DNA from: Calditrichia bacterium
GTDB taxonomy: Bacteria > Calditrichota > Calditrichia > RBG-13-44-9 > J075
Direction of reading: 5' to 3'
DNA length: 64,000 nucleotides
NCBI GenBank assembly: GCA_028284905.1
Contig: JANQQU010000028.1
Location: 1-64,000 of the forward strand
In this document: in pieces, positions 37,621 through 46,029 of the stretch
Layout: each line of letters begins with the position of its first letter
Position numbering within the stretch: the stretch's first letter is position 1
Program-made: the position numbers and the translations under genes
The notes under the pieces: generated by a model
Seen by the model: the letters and a program-made list of their open reading frames with translations, nothing else
Told to the model about the DNA's origin: nothing
Database searches by the model: none

Positions 37621-37948
37621 GATTTTGTCCGGAATATTATCCTCAGTAGTTCTAACCCATTATAATCGGATCATAAATGATATCAAACAACAGTTTTTTC
37701 TTTTTTTGAACAAAAACGAATGATTCTGATCAAAAAAATATTACATTTTTAAATTTATTACATTTTGTGGAATATAATAAGTGATTGAATCACATATTAC
37801 AAAAAAAGCTTTGAATTTTTTGCTCTGGAAAAATTCAATTTAAGCGGGGATAAAAACCAATAATAGCAATAATATAGCTAATTAGTATTTGATGGCGCAC
37901 AAATGTTGCTAAAACATGGCTAAACTGAGCCCGAGGTGAGATTCTTAT
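37621..37948. promoter_or_regulatory. AT-rich divergent intergenic region with palindromes
   Basis: This 328-bp region separates divergent genes. It holds a perfect 13-bp palindrome GTGATT-G-AATCAC (37781-37793), a direct repeat of ATTACATTT about 17 bp apart just upstream, and a 10-bp inverted repeat TTGAATTTTT/AAAAATTCAA with an 8-nt loop (37811-37838). The first resembles a Crp-type half-site pair, though with 5 bp instead of 6 between GTGA and TCAC. No gene is seen. Confidence 0.5.
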
Positions 37949-38536
37949 ATGATCCAGCGATTTGACTTTTCCAAACCACTAAAGAAATTTTCCCGGCGAA
38001 TTCGAGGTACCTGGCAGGCTTTTTTTCTACCGGGAGTGGTAATGTATGCAGCTGCGCTTTTTCATAATTTTTACTTAAAACCCCCGCCGCCAACAATGAT
38101 GACGCCATTTTTGAGAAACCTTGATATCGCCAGTTACTTGATTGCAATTGTGTTGACGGTGATTGTCTTTAATCTGAAACGGAAATATTTTTCCCGGCGA
38201 TTTAGCCGCAATATTGTAGACAAAGCTTTGAGGCGAACGCCGGATGCCGATGTCGAGCAGTTATTGACCAGAGTTTTTAACGAGCTGCAGAAAAAAATGC
38301 CGATTGTCTGGATGCTCGGTTTGTTATTGATTATTGAAGGTGTTGTTTTCTACATGATTACTGCTTCAACCGGAAATATGAATATTTATTTCATGATCGG
38401 CGCTTTTTCCCTGTTAATCAACTACCCGCGCAGCGAGATGTTTGAAAATTTGGCCTTGTATGTGGTAGAGGAGAAAAAGCTCTATCAACAGCAGGTAAAT
38501 AGGGAAGAACTTGGCCAAACTAACAGGGATGCTTGA
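37949..38536 (+). CDS. Four-helix membrane protein of unknown function
   Basis: The 195-residue protein has a basic N terminus, two hydrophobic stretches (about 25-45 and 60-80), a polar middle with a conserved-looking DADVEQLLTRVFNELQKK segment, and two more hydrophobic stretches (about 115-155). The C terminus is charged and cytosolic-looking. I do not recognise the family. It stands alone, divergent to the SPOR operon and directly upstream of the palindromic repeat cassette. Confidence 0.75.
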   Translation: MIQRFDFSKPLKKFSRRIRGTWQAFFLPGVVMYAAALFHNFYLKPPPPTMMTPFLRNLDIASYLIAIVLTVIVFNLKRKYFSRRFSRNIVDKALRRTPDADVEQLLTRVFNELQKKMPIVWMLGLLLIIEGVVFYMITASTGNMNIYFMIGAFSLLINYPRSEMFENLALYVVEEKKLYQQQVNREELGQTNRDA

Positions 38537-38600
38537 TAAGATATCATCGCTTCGACGGGGGCTTTTTCGGTCTAAGTAATCTCTGTGAGTAAACTGAAAG

Positions 38601-38721
38601 AGATTGCTTCGTCGCTGCACTCCTCGCAATGACAAGCACCTGTCATTGCGAGACGGACGCTTTTTCCGTCGAAGCAATCTCCTTATGCGACACTCGAAGA
38701 TTGCCTCATCGCTGCACTACT
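38601..38721. repeat. Palindromic repeat cassette upstream of the GIY-YIG gene
   Basis: An 80-bp unit (38601-38680) has two mirror arms: AGATTGCTTCGTCGC...CTCGCAATGACA and TGTCATTGCGAG...CGAAGCAATCT. Within the right arm GACGGA/TCCGTC forms a smaller hairpin. A partial left arm follows at 38698-38721, and a degenerate right arm precedes it near 38550-38583. The same 80-bp unit is repeated downstream of the gene at 76 of 80 positions in the same orientation. Confidence 0.92.
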
Positions 38722-38758
38722 AGAATAGAAATATCATTCAAAAATTTTAGTATATCTC

Positions 38759-39055
38759 ATGAGTGACAAGCAATATTTCGTTTATATAATGACTAATAAA
38801 AACAATTCGGTTTTATACACTGGCGTTACAAACGATTTACTTCGCCGTGTATCTGAACACAAAGAAGGAAAAGGGAGCTCATTTACAAAAAAATACAATA
38901 TTCATAAACTTGTATACTTTGAAATCAGTATTAACGCTTATTCAGCAATTGCTCGAGAAAAACAGATAAAAAGTGGTTCGCGCCTCAAGAAAGTTGAATT
39001 GATTAATGAGAAGAATCCTGAATGGGAAGATTTAAGCATAGAACTTTTTGGGTAG
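38759..39055 (+). CDS. GIY-YIG nuclease family protein
   Basis: The 98-residue protein is a stand-alone GIY-YIG domain: YFVYIMTN (GIY strand), LYTGVTNDLLRRVSEHK (YIG-like strand with catalytic arginine and histidine), TKKYNIHKLVYFE and AIAREKQIKSGSRLKKVELI. Members of this small family are single-strand-cutting nucleases by homology. It has a predicted length typical of the family. The gene is tightly bracketed by two near-identical palindromic cassettes, an arrangement reminiscent of repeat-associated mobile genes. No transposase is nearby. Confidence 0.93.
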   Translation: MSDKQYFVYIMTNKNNSVLYTGVTNDLLRRVSEHKEGKGSSFTKKYNIHKLVYFEISINAYSAIAREKQIKSGSRLKKVELINEKNPEWEDLSIELFG

Positions 39056-39090
39056 TTGATGAGGTATGTGCGTAATTTAACATATGCTAA

Positions 39091-39222
39091 AGATTGCTTC
39101 GTCGCTGCACTCCTCGCAATGACAAATATCTGTCATTGCGAGACGGGCGCTTTTTCCGTCGAAGCAATCTCTTTGTGTGATGCTCTAAAGATTACTTCGT
39201 CGCTGCATCCTTCGCAATGACA
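39091..39222. repeat. Palindromic repeat cassette downstream of the GIY-YIG gene
   Basis: A second 80-bp copy (39091-39170) is nearly identical to the upstream one, followed by another left arm (39189-39222) that ends 13 bp before the sufU-like stop codon. The order left arm, right arm, left arm is thus the same on both sides of the nuclease gene. Confidence 0.92.
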
Positions 39223-39234
39223 TTGGCGTACTGA

Positions 39235-39654
39235 CTAATCAATCTTCAAAAAAAGCTCCCAGCTCATCAGTACGCACTTGATGCGCGTTGGGAAATCCAG
39301 GACGCCCTGCAATGCGGTCAGATCTCCATAACCTTCCAGCAGAGAGATCTCCTGACGGCCTTTGAAAATGTCAACAATATCGATGGCAATTGTCTTTGCT
39401 TCGGAAAGCGGAAGGTTTTTGAGGAGGGTGGTCAACATGGAAGATGATGCGATGCTTAAAGCGCATCCTTTCGCATCAAATTTAATATCCGCTATGGTCT
39501 TATCTTCAGCCAGCCGCAGCGTCAGACGAACCTGATCGCCGCAAACCGGATTACTGTCAAATATGTCAATGTCGGGATTTTCCAGGACACCGGTGTTTTG
39601 GGGATGCCGGTTGTGAGAGAGAATAACTTCCTGATAAAGTGATTCCCGGGACAT
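39235..39654 (-). CDS. Second SufU-like Fe-S scaffold/sulfur-transfer protein
   Basis: The 139-residue protein keeps the SufU/IscU cysteines: NPVCGD (about residue 38), GCALSIASSS and RIKCVLMSWE. It is a paralogue of the canonical sufU located between sufS and sufT in the same operon. The start overlaps the stop of the Rieske gene by one base. It is the last gene of the SUF operon. In zinc-binding SufU these cysteines and one Asp coordinate Zn and accept sulfur from SufS. Confidence 0.9.
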   Translation of the reverse strand: MSRESLYQEVILSHNRHPQNTGVLENPDIDIFDSNPVCGDQVRLTLRLAEDKTIADIKFDAKGCALSIASSSMLTTLLKNLPLSEAKTIAIDIVDIFKGRQEISLLEGYGDLTALQGVLDFPTRIKCVLMSWELFLKID

Positions 39655-39965
39655 TAGTCTTCAACCTGCACGTAGACATCACCATCTTCAACTTTGGTCG
39701 GATATGCCTGCACCGGAACGACCGCCGGAAAGCTGAGATTCTCGCCGGTTTTAATATCGAATTTTGCACCATGTAAGGGACATTCGACCTGGCACTTTTC
39801 GACAACATCGCCATCGGAAAGTGAAGCCTCGTCGTGAGAACATTCATCATTAATTGCATAAAAACCATCTTCCAGATTGAAAACGGCAATTACTTCACCA
39901 TCGTGATCAACTGTCTGAACAGTGCCAAAACCATCTACACTCGCTACTTTTAACCAATTTGCCAT
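39654..39965 (-). CDS. Rieske [2Fe-2S] ferredoxin
   Basis: The 103-residue protein has the two Rieske boxes CSH and CPLHG (Cys-x-His ... Cys-Pro-x-His-Gly) separated by 17 residues, plus an extra cysteine just before the second box. It is a small soluble electron carrier of the NirD/BphF-like group. It lies inside the SUF operon between the third SufBD-like gene and the second sufU, suggesting a role in supplying electrons or as a cluster acceptor. This is inference from location. Confidence 0.93.
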   Translation of the reverse strand: MANWLKVASVDGFGTVQTVDHDGEVIAVFNLEDGFYAINDECSHDEASLSDGDVVEKCQVECPLHGAKFDIKTGENLSFPAVVPVQAYPTKVEDGDVYVQVED

Positions 39966-39977
39966 CTTGATATCCTC

Positions 39978-40979
39978 CTATAAAACTTGTTTGAGTTTCA
40001 GTTCAATAATTTGCTGAATTTCTACGCCGTATTCCATTGGCAACCGGGAAATAATCGGTTTTGTGGCTGCTTTTAACAACATGCTCCGTGCCAGTTCTTC
40101 TCCCAGACCGCGGCTTTTCATATAAAATATATCTTCTGCAGATAAACGGCGTGATGCAAATTCTTTTTTCAGGTTCGAAATGTTCGTGTCGATGTTGATA
40201 CCGGGGGATTCAACCTTAGCCGTCGGCTTTAGGAAAATCGATTCGGAGTATACAGCAGCCTGAACCGGACCTTTACCGGTTTGGGAAAACTTGAAATCCA
40301 GTTTGGTTTGTTGGCTGCAATCGTTGATAAGAAGGGTATTAATGCGGGATTTTGATGGAGAAATTTGGTGGTTTACCTCGGTGGGAATTTTCGGTGTCGC
40401 ATCCGGGTTACACCACATCAACAAGTCAATCTCACAGCTGGCGCCTTTACCTGCCAGGTTCACCCTCGGCATTCCACCGAGTACCTGTTCTCCAAGAGTA
40501 ATGTTGGACCAGTGCATTTGAGCATTTTCAGCCAGTGTTGCCCGCGATATACCGCCGGCATTGGCATTACCTTTATAATTCTGGAGAACAGAATAATTGA
40601 GTGTCGCATTTTTTTCAACAATACATTCCACTACCCGATTTTTGAATGCCTTATTCAAATAGATCGGTGCAGCGCAGCCATGGATAAAATCTCCGGAACT
40701 GCCCTCCGCAACAACAATCACCAATCGTTCAAAGGAGACATTACGTTTGTCGCGACCGTCAAACTGAATAGGGGTTTCAATCCTGGTGCCGGGAGGAATA
40801 TAAATGAATAAGCTGGTGTTTAGTAAATCTTCTTTCCAGGCGGTAAAGGGGTGCTGGGTCTTGTTTAATACAGGGCTCAGATATTGCTTGGAAAGATCGG
40901 GGCAAGTTTGGGTTATTTCCTGAAAATTACCGGAAATAACGCCTTTGGCCAGAATCGGCGCTGGAATAGAATTTCGCAT
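39978..40979 (-). CDS. Third SufB/SufD-family protein lacking the catalytic motif
   Basis: The 333-residue protein shares the SufBD beta-helix core (FERLVIVVAEGSSGDFIHGCAAP, VVECIVEKNATLNYSVLQN, and a C-terminal YMKSRGLGEELARSMLLKAA). Where SufD has CSHGATVGQLDEEA and SufB has its catalytic cysteine region, this protein has VESPGINIDTN with no equivalent His/Cys. It also lacks the N-terminal helical domain of SufB/D. It follows the bacilliredoxin gene at 117 bp and may be a non-catalytic scaffold partner or a specialised subunit. Function unknown. Confidence 0.83.
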   Translation of the reverse strand: MRNSIPAPILAKGVISGNFQEITQTCPDLSKQYLSPVLNKTQHPFTAWKEDLLNTSLFIYIPPGTRIETPIQFDGRDKRNVSFERLVIVVAEGSSGDFIHGCAAPIYLNKAFKNRVVECIVEKNATLNYSVLQNYKGNANAGGISRATLAENAQMHWSNITLGEQVLGGMPRVNLAGKGASCEIDLLMWCNPDATPKIPTEVNHQISPSKSRINTLLINDCSQQTKLDFKFSQTGKGPVQAAVYSESIFLKPTAKVESPGINIDTNISNLKKEFASRRLSAEDIFYMKSRGLGEELARSMLLKAATKPIISRLPMEYGVEIQQIIELKLKQVL

Positions 40980-41096
40980 AATACCGCAGTAGTAAAGCGG
41001 CAGCAGCTGTTAAAACAACTGGCTGCCACTATTAATTTGAATGCTCGTTTTTGTAGCATACGAACAGATAATCACCTGGATTCACAGGTTCTGAAA

Positions 41097-41645
41097 TTAT
41101 CCGCCAAAAAGAGGGATTTTAGAGCCGCAAGCACGGGCATGAACAACTTGCTCATATTGCTCCGGCGTAATGGACGGGCCTTCTGCCTGGCAGTGTTCAT
41201 TAAAGACATGCTTAAGAATTTCAGCGATCTGCGTATGAGATCTGCCTTCAATGTGGTGGCGCGGCAGTAAGAATACAACTTCGCCATTCTTAAAAAGCGC
41301 CATGCTTGGGGAAGACGGCGGAAATTGTCCCAAATACTTTTCACGAACATAAGCTACGGCTTCTTTGTCCTGGCCGGCAAAGGATGTCACCAGGCGATCC
41401 GGGATTACGCTATGTTGCAGCGCTTCACAAACGCCGGGGCGGGCACTACCAGCCGCGCATCCGCAAACGGAGTTGATTACCAGCAATACGGTTTTATCGT
41501 CCTGCTGATTGATTGCATCATCAACATTTTCTACTGTCAACAATTCCTGAAAACCAACTGCGAGCAGTTCGTCGCGCATCGGCTGCACAGCTACCGGATC
41601 GTAAGTCGGCTGATTATTGATCATATTAAATCCAGACATATCCAT
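41097..41645 (-). CDS. BrxA/BrxB-family bacilliredoxin with C-terminal extension
   Basis: The 182-residue protein has the bacilliredoxin active site CGC in VINSVCGCAAGSARPG and the usual thioredoxin-like core to about residue 145 (VFLLPRHHIEGR). A C-terminal tail of about 35 residues ending in RACGSKIPLFGG, with one extra cysteine, exceeds the family norm. Bacilliredoxins reduce bacillithiol mixed disulfides in Firmicutes; here it may act with another thiol. Being inside a SUF operon ties it to thiol/Fe-S metabolism. Confidence 0.9.
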   Translation of the reverse strand: MDMSGFNMINNQPTYDPVAVQPMRDELLAVGFQELLTVENVDDAINQQDDKTVLLVINSVCGCAAGSARPGVCEALQHSVIPDRLVTSFAGQDKEAVAYVREKYLGQFPPSSPSMALFKNGEVVFLLPRHHIEGRSHTQIAEILKHVFNEHCQAEGPSITPEQYEQVVHARACGSKIPLFGG

Positions 41646-41712
41646 TCCTTACTATTATAGTTTTAAAATTGTTCGCGTTTAACTCTTGTTGAATATCCAA
41701 TGCTCAATGTAA

Positions 41713-41777
41713 AATGTCCAATATCGAAGTCTCTTTCACTTACCTACTTTTACATTGGTAATTAAATATTGGACATT
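41713..41777. repeat. Long-arm inverted repeat inside the SUF operon
   Basis: AATGTCCAATAT (41713-41724) and its perfect complement ATATTGGACATT (41766-41777) enclose 41 bp. The flanks contain further CCAATG/TCAATG-type units resembling the A-family intergenic repeats in style. It sits in the 144-bp gap between the sufT-like and bacilliredoxin genes, so it could cause partial termination or mRNA processing within the operon. Confidence 0.7.
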
Positions 41778-41789
41778 AGATATTTCACT

Positions 41790-42104
41790 TTACATGAACC
41801 CTAATTCCAATCTTGCTGCCTCAGTCATCATTTCCATATTCCAGGGAGGATCCCAAACAACTTCCACCTTGGCGTCGGTAATGCCTTCAACGTCTTTTAC
41901 TTTATTTTCTACTTCCACAGGCAAAGTACCGGCGACCGGACAAGCGGGGGAGGTGAGGGTCATCTTTACGAAGGCCATGTTATCTTCATCAATCATCACA
42001 TCGTAAATTAAGCCAAGCTCGTAAATGTTGACCGGAATTTCCGGGTCATAACAGGTTTTTATTGCAGCAACAATATCGTCCTTTAAAGCATCGTTCGCTG
42101 TCAT
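41790..42104 (-). CDS. sufT: SufT-like MIP18/DUF59 protein
   Basis: The 104-residue protein is a single MIP18/DUF59 domain: DPEIPVNIYELGLIYDV at the start, SPACPVAGTLP with the conserved cysteine, and VEVVWDPPWNMEMMTEAARLELG. SufT helps Fe-S cluster maturation and delivery. It lies in the SUF operon, 13 bp after sufU. Confidence 0.92.
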   Translation of the reverse strand: MTANDALKDDIVAAIKTCYDPEIPVNIYELGLIYDVMIDEDNMAFVKMTLTSPACPVAGTLPVEVENKVKDVEGITDAKVEVVWDPPWNMEMMTEAARLELGFM

Positions 42105-42117
42105 TCTTTACTCCAAT

Positions 42118-42570
42118 TTATTCTGTGGATACCACGTCATCGCTTTTGTCAATTGCGGCCAGAGCAGTGTGCCAGGCCAGACTCGCACATTTTACCCGGG
42201 TGGGAAATTCTCTAACCCCGGAAAATACAGCCAGTTTGCCCATCTTATCATAATTGGGGGAGCTGTTGACATCAGCGGTGATCATTTCCTGAAAGCCGTC
42301 AAAGATCGACTTTGCTTCAGCAACGGTTTTCCCTATCAGCATTGTTGTCATTACCGATGCGGACGCTTTCGAAATCGCACAACCGGAACCTTCAAATCGA
42401 ACACTCTTAATGATCTCATCTTCGATTTCCGCATAAACATGAATACGATCGCCGCACAACGGATTGTAGCCTTCGGAATCGTGACTATGGGCTTCCGGTT
42501 TGCCATAGTTCTTCGGGTTTTTGTTATGGTCGAGAATGACCTGCTGATAAAGTTCTCTCAATTCATCCAT
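42118..42570 (-). CDS. sufU: SufU Fe-S assembly scaffold/sulfur-transfer protein
   Basis: The 150-residue protein has the SufU-conserved cysteines NPLCGD, GSGCAISKASAS and RVKCASLAWHT. The additional length relative to IscU (an insert around residues 75-95) favours SufU over IscU. Its start overlaps the sufS stop by one base, so coupled synthesis with the desulfurase, its sulfur donor, is expected. Confidence 0.95.
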   Translation of the reverse strand: MDELRELYQQVILDHNKNPKNYGKPEAHSHDSEGYNPLCGDRIHVYAEIEDEIIKSVRFEGSGCAISKASASVMTTMLIGKTVAEAKSIFDGFQEMITADVNSSPNYDKMGKLAVFSGVREFPTRVKCASLAWHTALAAIDKSDDVVSTE

Positions 42571-43835
42571 TACCTAAATACCTCAATAATAGTTTTCAAG
42601 CTGCTCGCCAGCGCATCAAAGTCTGACTTGCGGTTATACAAAGCTATAGATGCACGACTTGTCGCCGGGATACATAATCTGTCCATTACCGGCTGTGTGC
42701 AATGATGACCAGCCCGAATTGCAATACCATCACGATCCACCCAGGTGCCAATGTCATGTGGATGAACGTTATCGATAATAAAAGAAATTGCCCCGGATTT
42801 CTCTGCCGCGGTACCGATAATTCGTAATTCATCGATATCTGCAAGCAGCTCCGTGCCATAGTCCAGCACCATTTTTTCGTAGGCATGGATTTTTTCCAAA
42901 CCAACGCTGGTTACATAGTCGATTGCACTGGCGAGACCAATAACGCCGGCCATGTTCGGCGTGCCTGCTTCAAATTTATGGGGCAATGCATTGTAGGTCG
43001 TTTTTTCAAAGGTGACCTGGAGAATCATGTCTCCACCACCTTTAAACGGGCGCATTTTTTCAAGGTGTTTCTCTTTCCCATAAAGCACCCCAACACCGGT
43101 CGGTCCAAAGATCTTATGGCTGGAAAATGCCAGAAAATCACAATCCAGCTTTTGAACATCAATCGGTGTATGCGCCACTGCCTGTGCGGCATCCAGCAAC
43201 ACCGGGACGTTTTGAGAACGCGCCAGGCTGATAATCTTCTCTACAGGATTAACCGTGCCCAGGGAGTTGGAAACATAGACAACCGAGATCAATTTAGTGC
43301 GGGAGTTGATCATTTCTTCAAATTCATCAATTAACAGCTCACCCTGATCATTGATCGGGGCAACTCGCAATTTCGCACCGGTATCTTCACAGATCATCTG
43401 CCAGGGAACGATGTTGGAATGATGCTCCATTGTGGTGATGAGAATTTCATCTCCGGGCTTAAAAAATTCCCGGCCAAAAGCATTGGCTACCAGATTGATG
43501 CTATCGGTAGTGCCGCTAGTAAAGATAATTTCTTTTTCCGAAGCCGCATTCAGGAATTTGCGAACCGTTTCCCGTGCTTCTTCATATTTGCGGGTTGCGA
43601 CTTCGCTGAGATAATAGACGCCACGGTGAATATTTGCGTTTTCTTCCTGATAATAGCGGTTGATCGTATCAATAACGATTTGCGGCTTCTGGGTAGAAGC
43701 CGCGTTATCGAGAAAGATTAGTTCCTTATCCCGAATCGGCTTGTGCAGAATCGGGAAGTCATTGTACACTGAATCTATATCATACGTTAAGGCTGCTGCC
43801 GGAACGTTCTTTTCTAATGCTGCGATATCTTTCAT
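42570..43835 (-). CDS. sufS: Cysteine desulfurase SufS
   Basis: The 421-residue protein is a PLP-dependent class V enzyme, with the PLP lysine in FSSHKIFGPTG and the group II active-site cysteine in RAGHHCTQP. It releases persulfide sulfur from cysteine, passed to SufU. Neighbours sufD (upstream) and sufU (downstream) are spaced by 9 bp and -1 bp. The N-terminal extension (MKDIAALEKN...) before the core is short. Confidence 0.96.
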   Translation of the reverse strand: MKDIAALEKNVPAAALTYDIDSVYNDFPILHKPIRDKELIFLDNAASTQKPQIVIDTINRYYQEENANIHRGVYYLSEVATRKYEEARETVRKFLNAASEKEIIFTSGTTDSINLVANAFGREFFKPGDEILITTMEHHSNIVPWQMICEDTGAKLRVAPINDQGELLIDEFEEMINSRTKLISVVYVSNSLGTVNPVEKIISLARSQNVPVLLDAAQAVAHTPIDVQKLDCDFLAFSSHKIFGPTGVGVLYGKEKHLEKMRPFKGGGDMILQVTFEKTTYNALPHKFEAGTPNMAGVIGLASAIDYVTSVGLEKIHAYEKMVLDYGTELLADIDELRIIGTAAEKSGAISFIIDNVHPHDIGTWVDRDGIAIRAGHHCTQPVMDRLCIPATSRASIALYNRKSDFDALASSLKTIIEVFR

Positions 43836-43844
43836 TCTTATCCC

Positions 43845-45170
43845 TTAAAGGGTTTTGAAACGTTCAAAAATAGTGTGATCTATTTTTTCTCTTACGGATT
43901 CGATCGGGATGTATTCAAATACATCGCTGGCGAAAGCATACTGCATCATGGACTGTGCCTTTTCCTTGGGAATACCCCGGGAGCGCAGGTAAAAAATTGC
44001 CTCTTCGTCCAGCTGTCCGACGGTTGCACCGTGACTACATTTTACATCGTCTGCAAAAATTTCCAACTGTGGCTTGGTGTTTACTTTTGCATCATCAGAA
44101 AGCAGCAATGCTTTGTTGTCCTGATAGGCATTGGTCTTCTGCGCATCTTCTCTGACGAAGATTTTACCATTAAAAACGCCACTGGCTTTTCCACCCAGGA
44201 TGCCTTTGTATATTTCATTGCTATAACAATTTGGCATTGCATGGTCAATTGCAGTATGATTATCAATATGCTGCTTTTTGCTGCCCATGTAAAAGCCAAT
44301 TAAATGACCTTCGCAATGTTCAGCTTTTAAGGCAACATTGAGGTTGTTACGGGTCAGTTTACCACCGATGTCGATGTTGACCAGGGAATAAACACTTTCC
44401 TTTTCCTGGTGGGCCTGCAGATTGTAAATATGATATGCCGCGGAATGCTCATCCTGCAATTTAACGTGGTCTACCCGGGCATTGTCCATAACAACAACTT
44501 CGCTGACAAAATTGTTGAAACAGATGGCGTCTCCAATGCCGTGATGAGATTCGACAACTTTCAGACGGCTGTTTTTTCCGGCGACAATCAAATGGCGAGT
44601 ATTACTAAAAAATGCGCCATCATTGCTATCGGAGAGATGCAACAGGTGCAGCGGTGCTTCAACTTCAGCGTTGTCCGGCACGTAGATGAAGAGCCCATCA
44701 TTTGCGTAAGCGGTATTCAACGCGACAAATGCTTCGTCGTCATAATTGGCGTATTGGGATAGAGAATCGGCGATCAGGTCGCTGTGATTTTTCAAAGCGC
44801 TGGCCAGGTTCTCTATGATAACACCATCGACAGTATTCTTATAATTAGAAAGCTCTTTGGAGTATTGCCCGTTAACAAAAACCAACAGGTTTTTTTCCAG
44901 TCCTTCGAAAGTGTAAGCCGCCAGATCTGCAGCACTGAAACGATCAGATTTACCGGCGAGGGGAAGCTTCTCCTTCAAAAGAGGAGTAATATTGGTATAT
45001 TTCCATTCCTCATGACGACGCGCCGGAAAACCCAGTTCTTCAAATTTGGCAATCGCTGATTTGCGGACTTTATGAAAAGGCACATCCAGACTGCCATTAA
45101 GATTGTTCTCGAATGTGTTGAAGTTAGAGACGTACCAATCTCTAATTTCGTCATAATTTAACTTGCTCAT
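43845..45170 (-). CDS. sufD: SufD, Fe-S assembly scaffold component
   Basis: The 441-residue protein has the SufD C-terminal signature KCSHGATVGQLDEEAIFYLRSRGI, including the functional histidine, and the usual N-terminal helical domain with FPARRHEEWKYT. It forms the SufBC2D complex with SufB and SufC encoded upstream. There is a 41-bp gap to sufC. A region similar to this serves as the comparison that shows the third SufBD protein to be non-canonical. Confidence 0.96.
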   Translation of the reverse strand: MSKLNYDEIRDWYVSNFNTFENNLNGSLDVPFHKVRKSAIAKFEELGFPARRHEEWKYTNITPLLKEKLPLAGKSDRFSAADLAAYTFEGLEKNLLVFVNGQYSKELSNYKNTVDGVIIENLASALKNHSDLIADSLSQYANYDDEAFVALNTAYANDGLFIYVPDNAEVEAPLHLLHLSDSNDGAFFSNTRHLIVAGKNSRLKVVESHHGIGDAICFNNFVSEVVVMDNARVDHVKLQDEHSAAYHIYNLQAHQEKESVYSLVNIDIGGKLTRNNLNVALKAEHCEGHLIGFYMGSKKQHIDNHTAIDHAMPNCYSNEIYKGILGGKASGVFNGKIFVREDAQKTNAYQDNKALLLSDDAKVNTKPQLEIFADDVKCSHGATVGQLDEEAIFYLRSRGIPKEKAQSMMQYAFASDVFEYIPIESVREKIDHTIFERFKTL

Positions 45171-45211
45171 GTTTATCTCACTTCTATCTTAAAGTCTTGA
45201 ATTCGCTCAAA

Positions 45212-45973
45212 TTAGACGGTTGCAGCAGCCTGCTCACCTTTAACCCAGTCGTAACCCTGTGCTTCCAGGCGGAGTGCCAGATCTTTATCGCCGGATTCAA
45301 CGATCTTGCCATCTACTAATACATGAACCACATCCGGAACGATGTAATTCAGCAAACGCTGATAGTGAGTAATAACAATGAAAGAGCGATCCTGACCGCG
45401 CATTTTGTTAACACCATTGGCAACAATTTTCAATGCGTCGATATCCAGACCGGAGTCGGTTTCGTCCATAACCGCCAGTTTCGGTTCGAGAACAGCCATT
45501 TGGAAAATTTCGTTACGTTTCTTTTCACCACCGGAAAAACCTTCATTGACGGAGCGGCTGAGGAATTTTTCATCCATTTCAACCAACTTCATCTTTTCGC
45601 GGATATAAGCGAGAAATTCCATCGCATCCATTTTTTCTTCACCACGATATTCACGGATTTCATTGACAGCAGTTTTCAGAAAGTTAACGTTTGAAACACC
45701 GGGAATTTCTACCGGATACTGAAACGCCAGAAAAAGACCTTCGCGAGCGCGATCTTCCGGGCCCATTTCCAGTAAATCCTGACCGTTGAAAGTTACTTCT
45801 CCACCATCAATTTCATAATCTTCCCGCCCGGCGAGAACGTTTGCCAGGGTACTTTTACCGGAACCATTCGGCCCCATAATCGCGTGAACTTCGCCCGGTT
45901 TAACTTCCAGGGTTAAGCCATTGAGAATCTGATTGCCTTCTACAGATGCGTGTAAATCTTTTATCGTTATCAT
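45212..45973 (-). CDS. sufC: SufC, ABC-type ATPase of the SUF complex
   Basis: The 253-residue protein is an ABC ATPase: Walker A GPNGSGKST, signature GFSGGEKKR and Walker B LAVMDETDSGLD, with the Asp-Ser-Gly-Leu-Asp D-loop region of SufC. It drives conformational change in SufBC2D. It is located between sufB and sufD as usual. Confidence 0.97.
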   Translation of the reverse strand: MITIKDLHASVEGNQILNGLTLEVKPGEVHAIMGPNGSGKSTLANVLAGREDYEIDGGEVTFNGQDLLEMGPEDRAREGLFLAFQYPVEIPGVSNVNFLKTAVNEIREYRGEEKMDAMEFLAYIREKMKLVEMDEKFLSRSVNEGFSGGEKKRNEIFQMAVLEPKLAVMDETDSGLDIDALKIVANGVNKMRGQDRSFIVITHYQRLLNYIVPDVVHVLVDGKIVESGDKDLALRLEAQGYDWVKGEQAAATV

Positions 45974-46029
45974 GTTGAAAATCTTTCTTGCTTAGATGTT
46001 TATTTATAATATTCAATTTTTAGCAATTT

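Noticed and set aside
41325-41660. 111-codon plus-strand ORF over the bacilliredoxin gene
   Set aside because: It lies opposite a well-supported bacilliredoxin and is a shadow frame.
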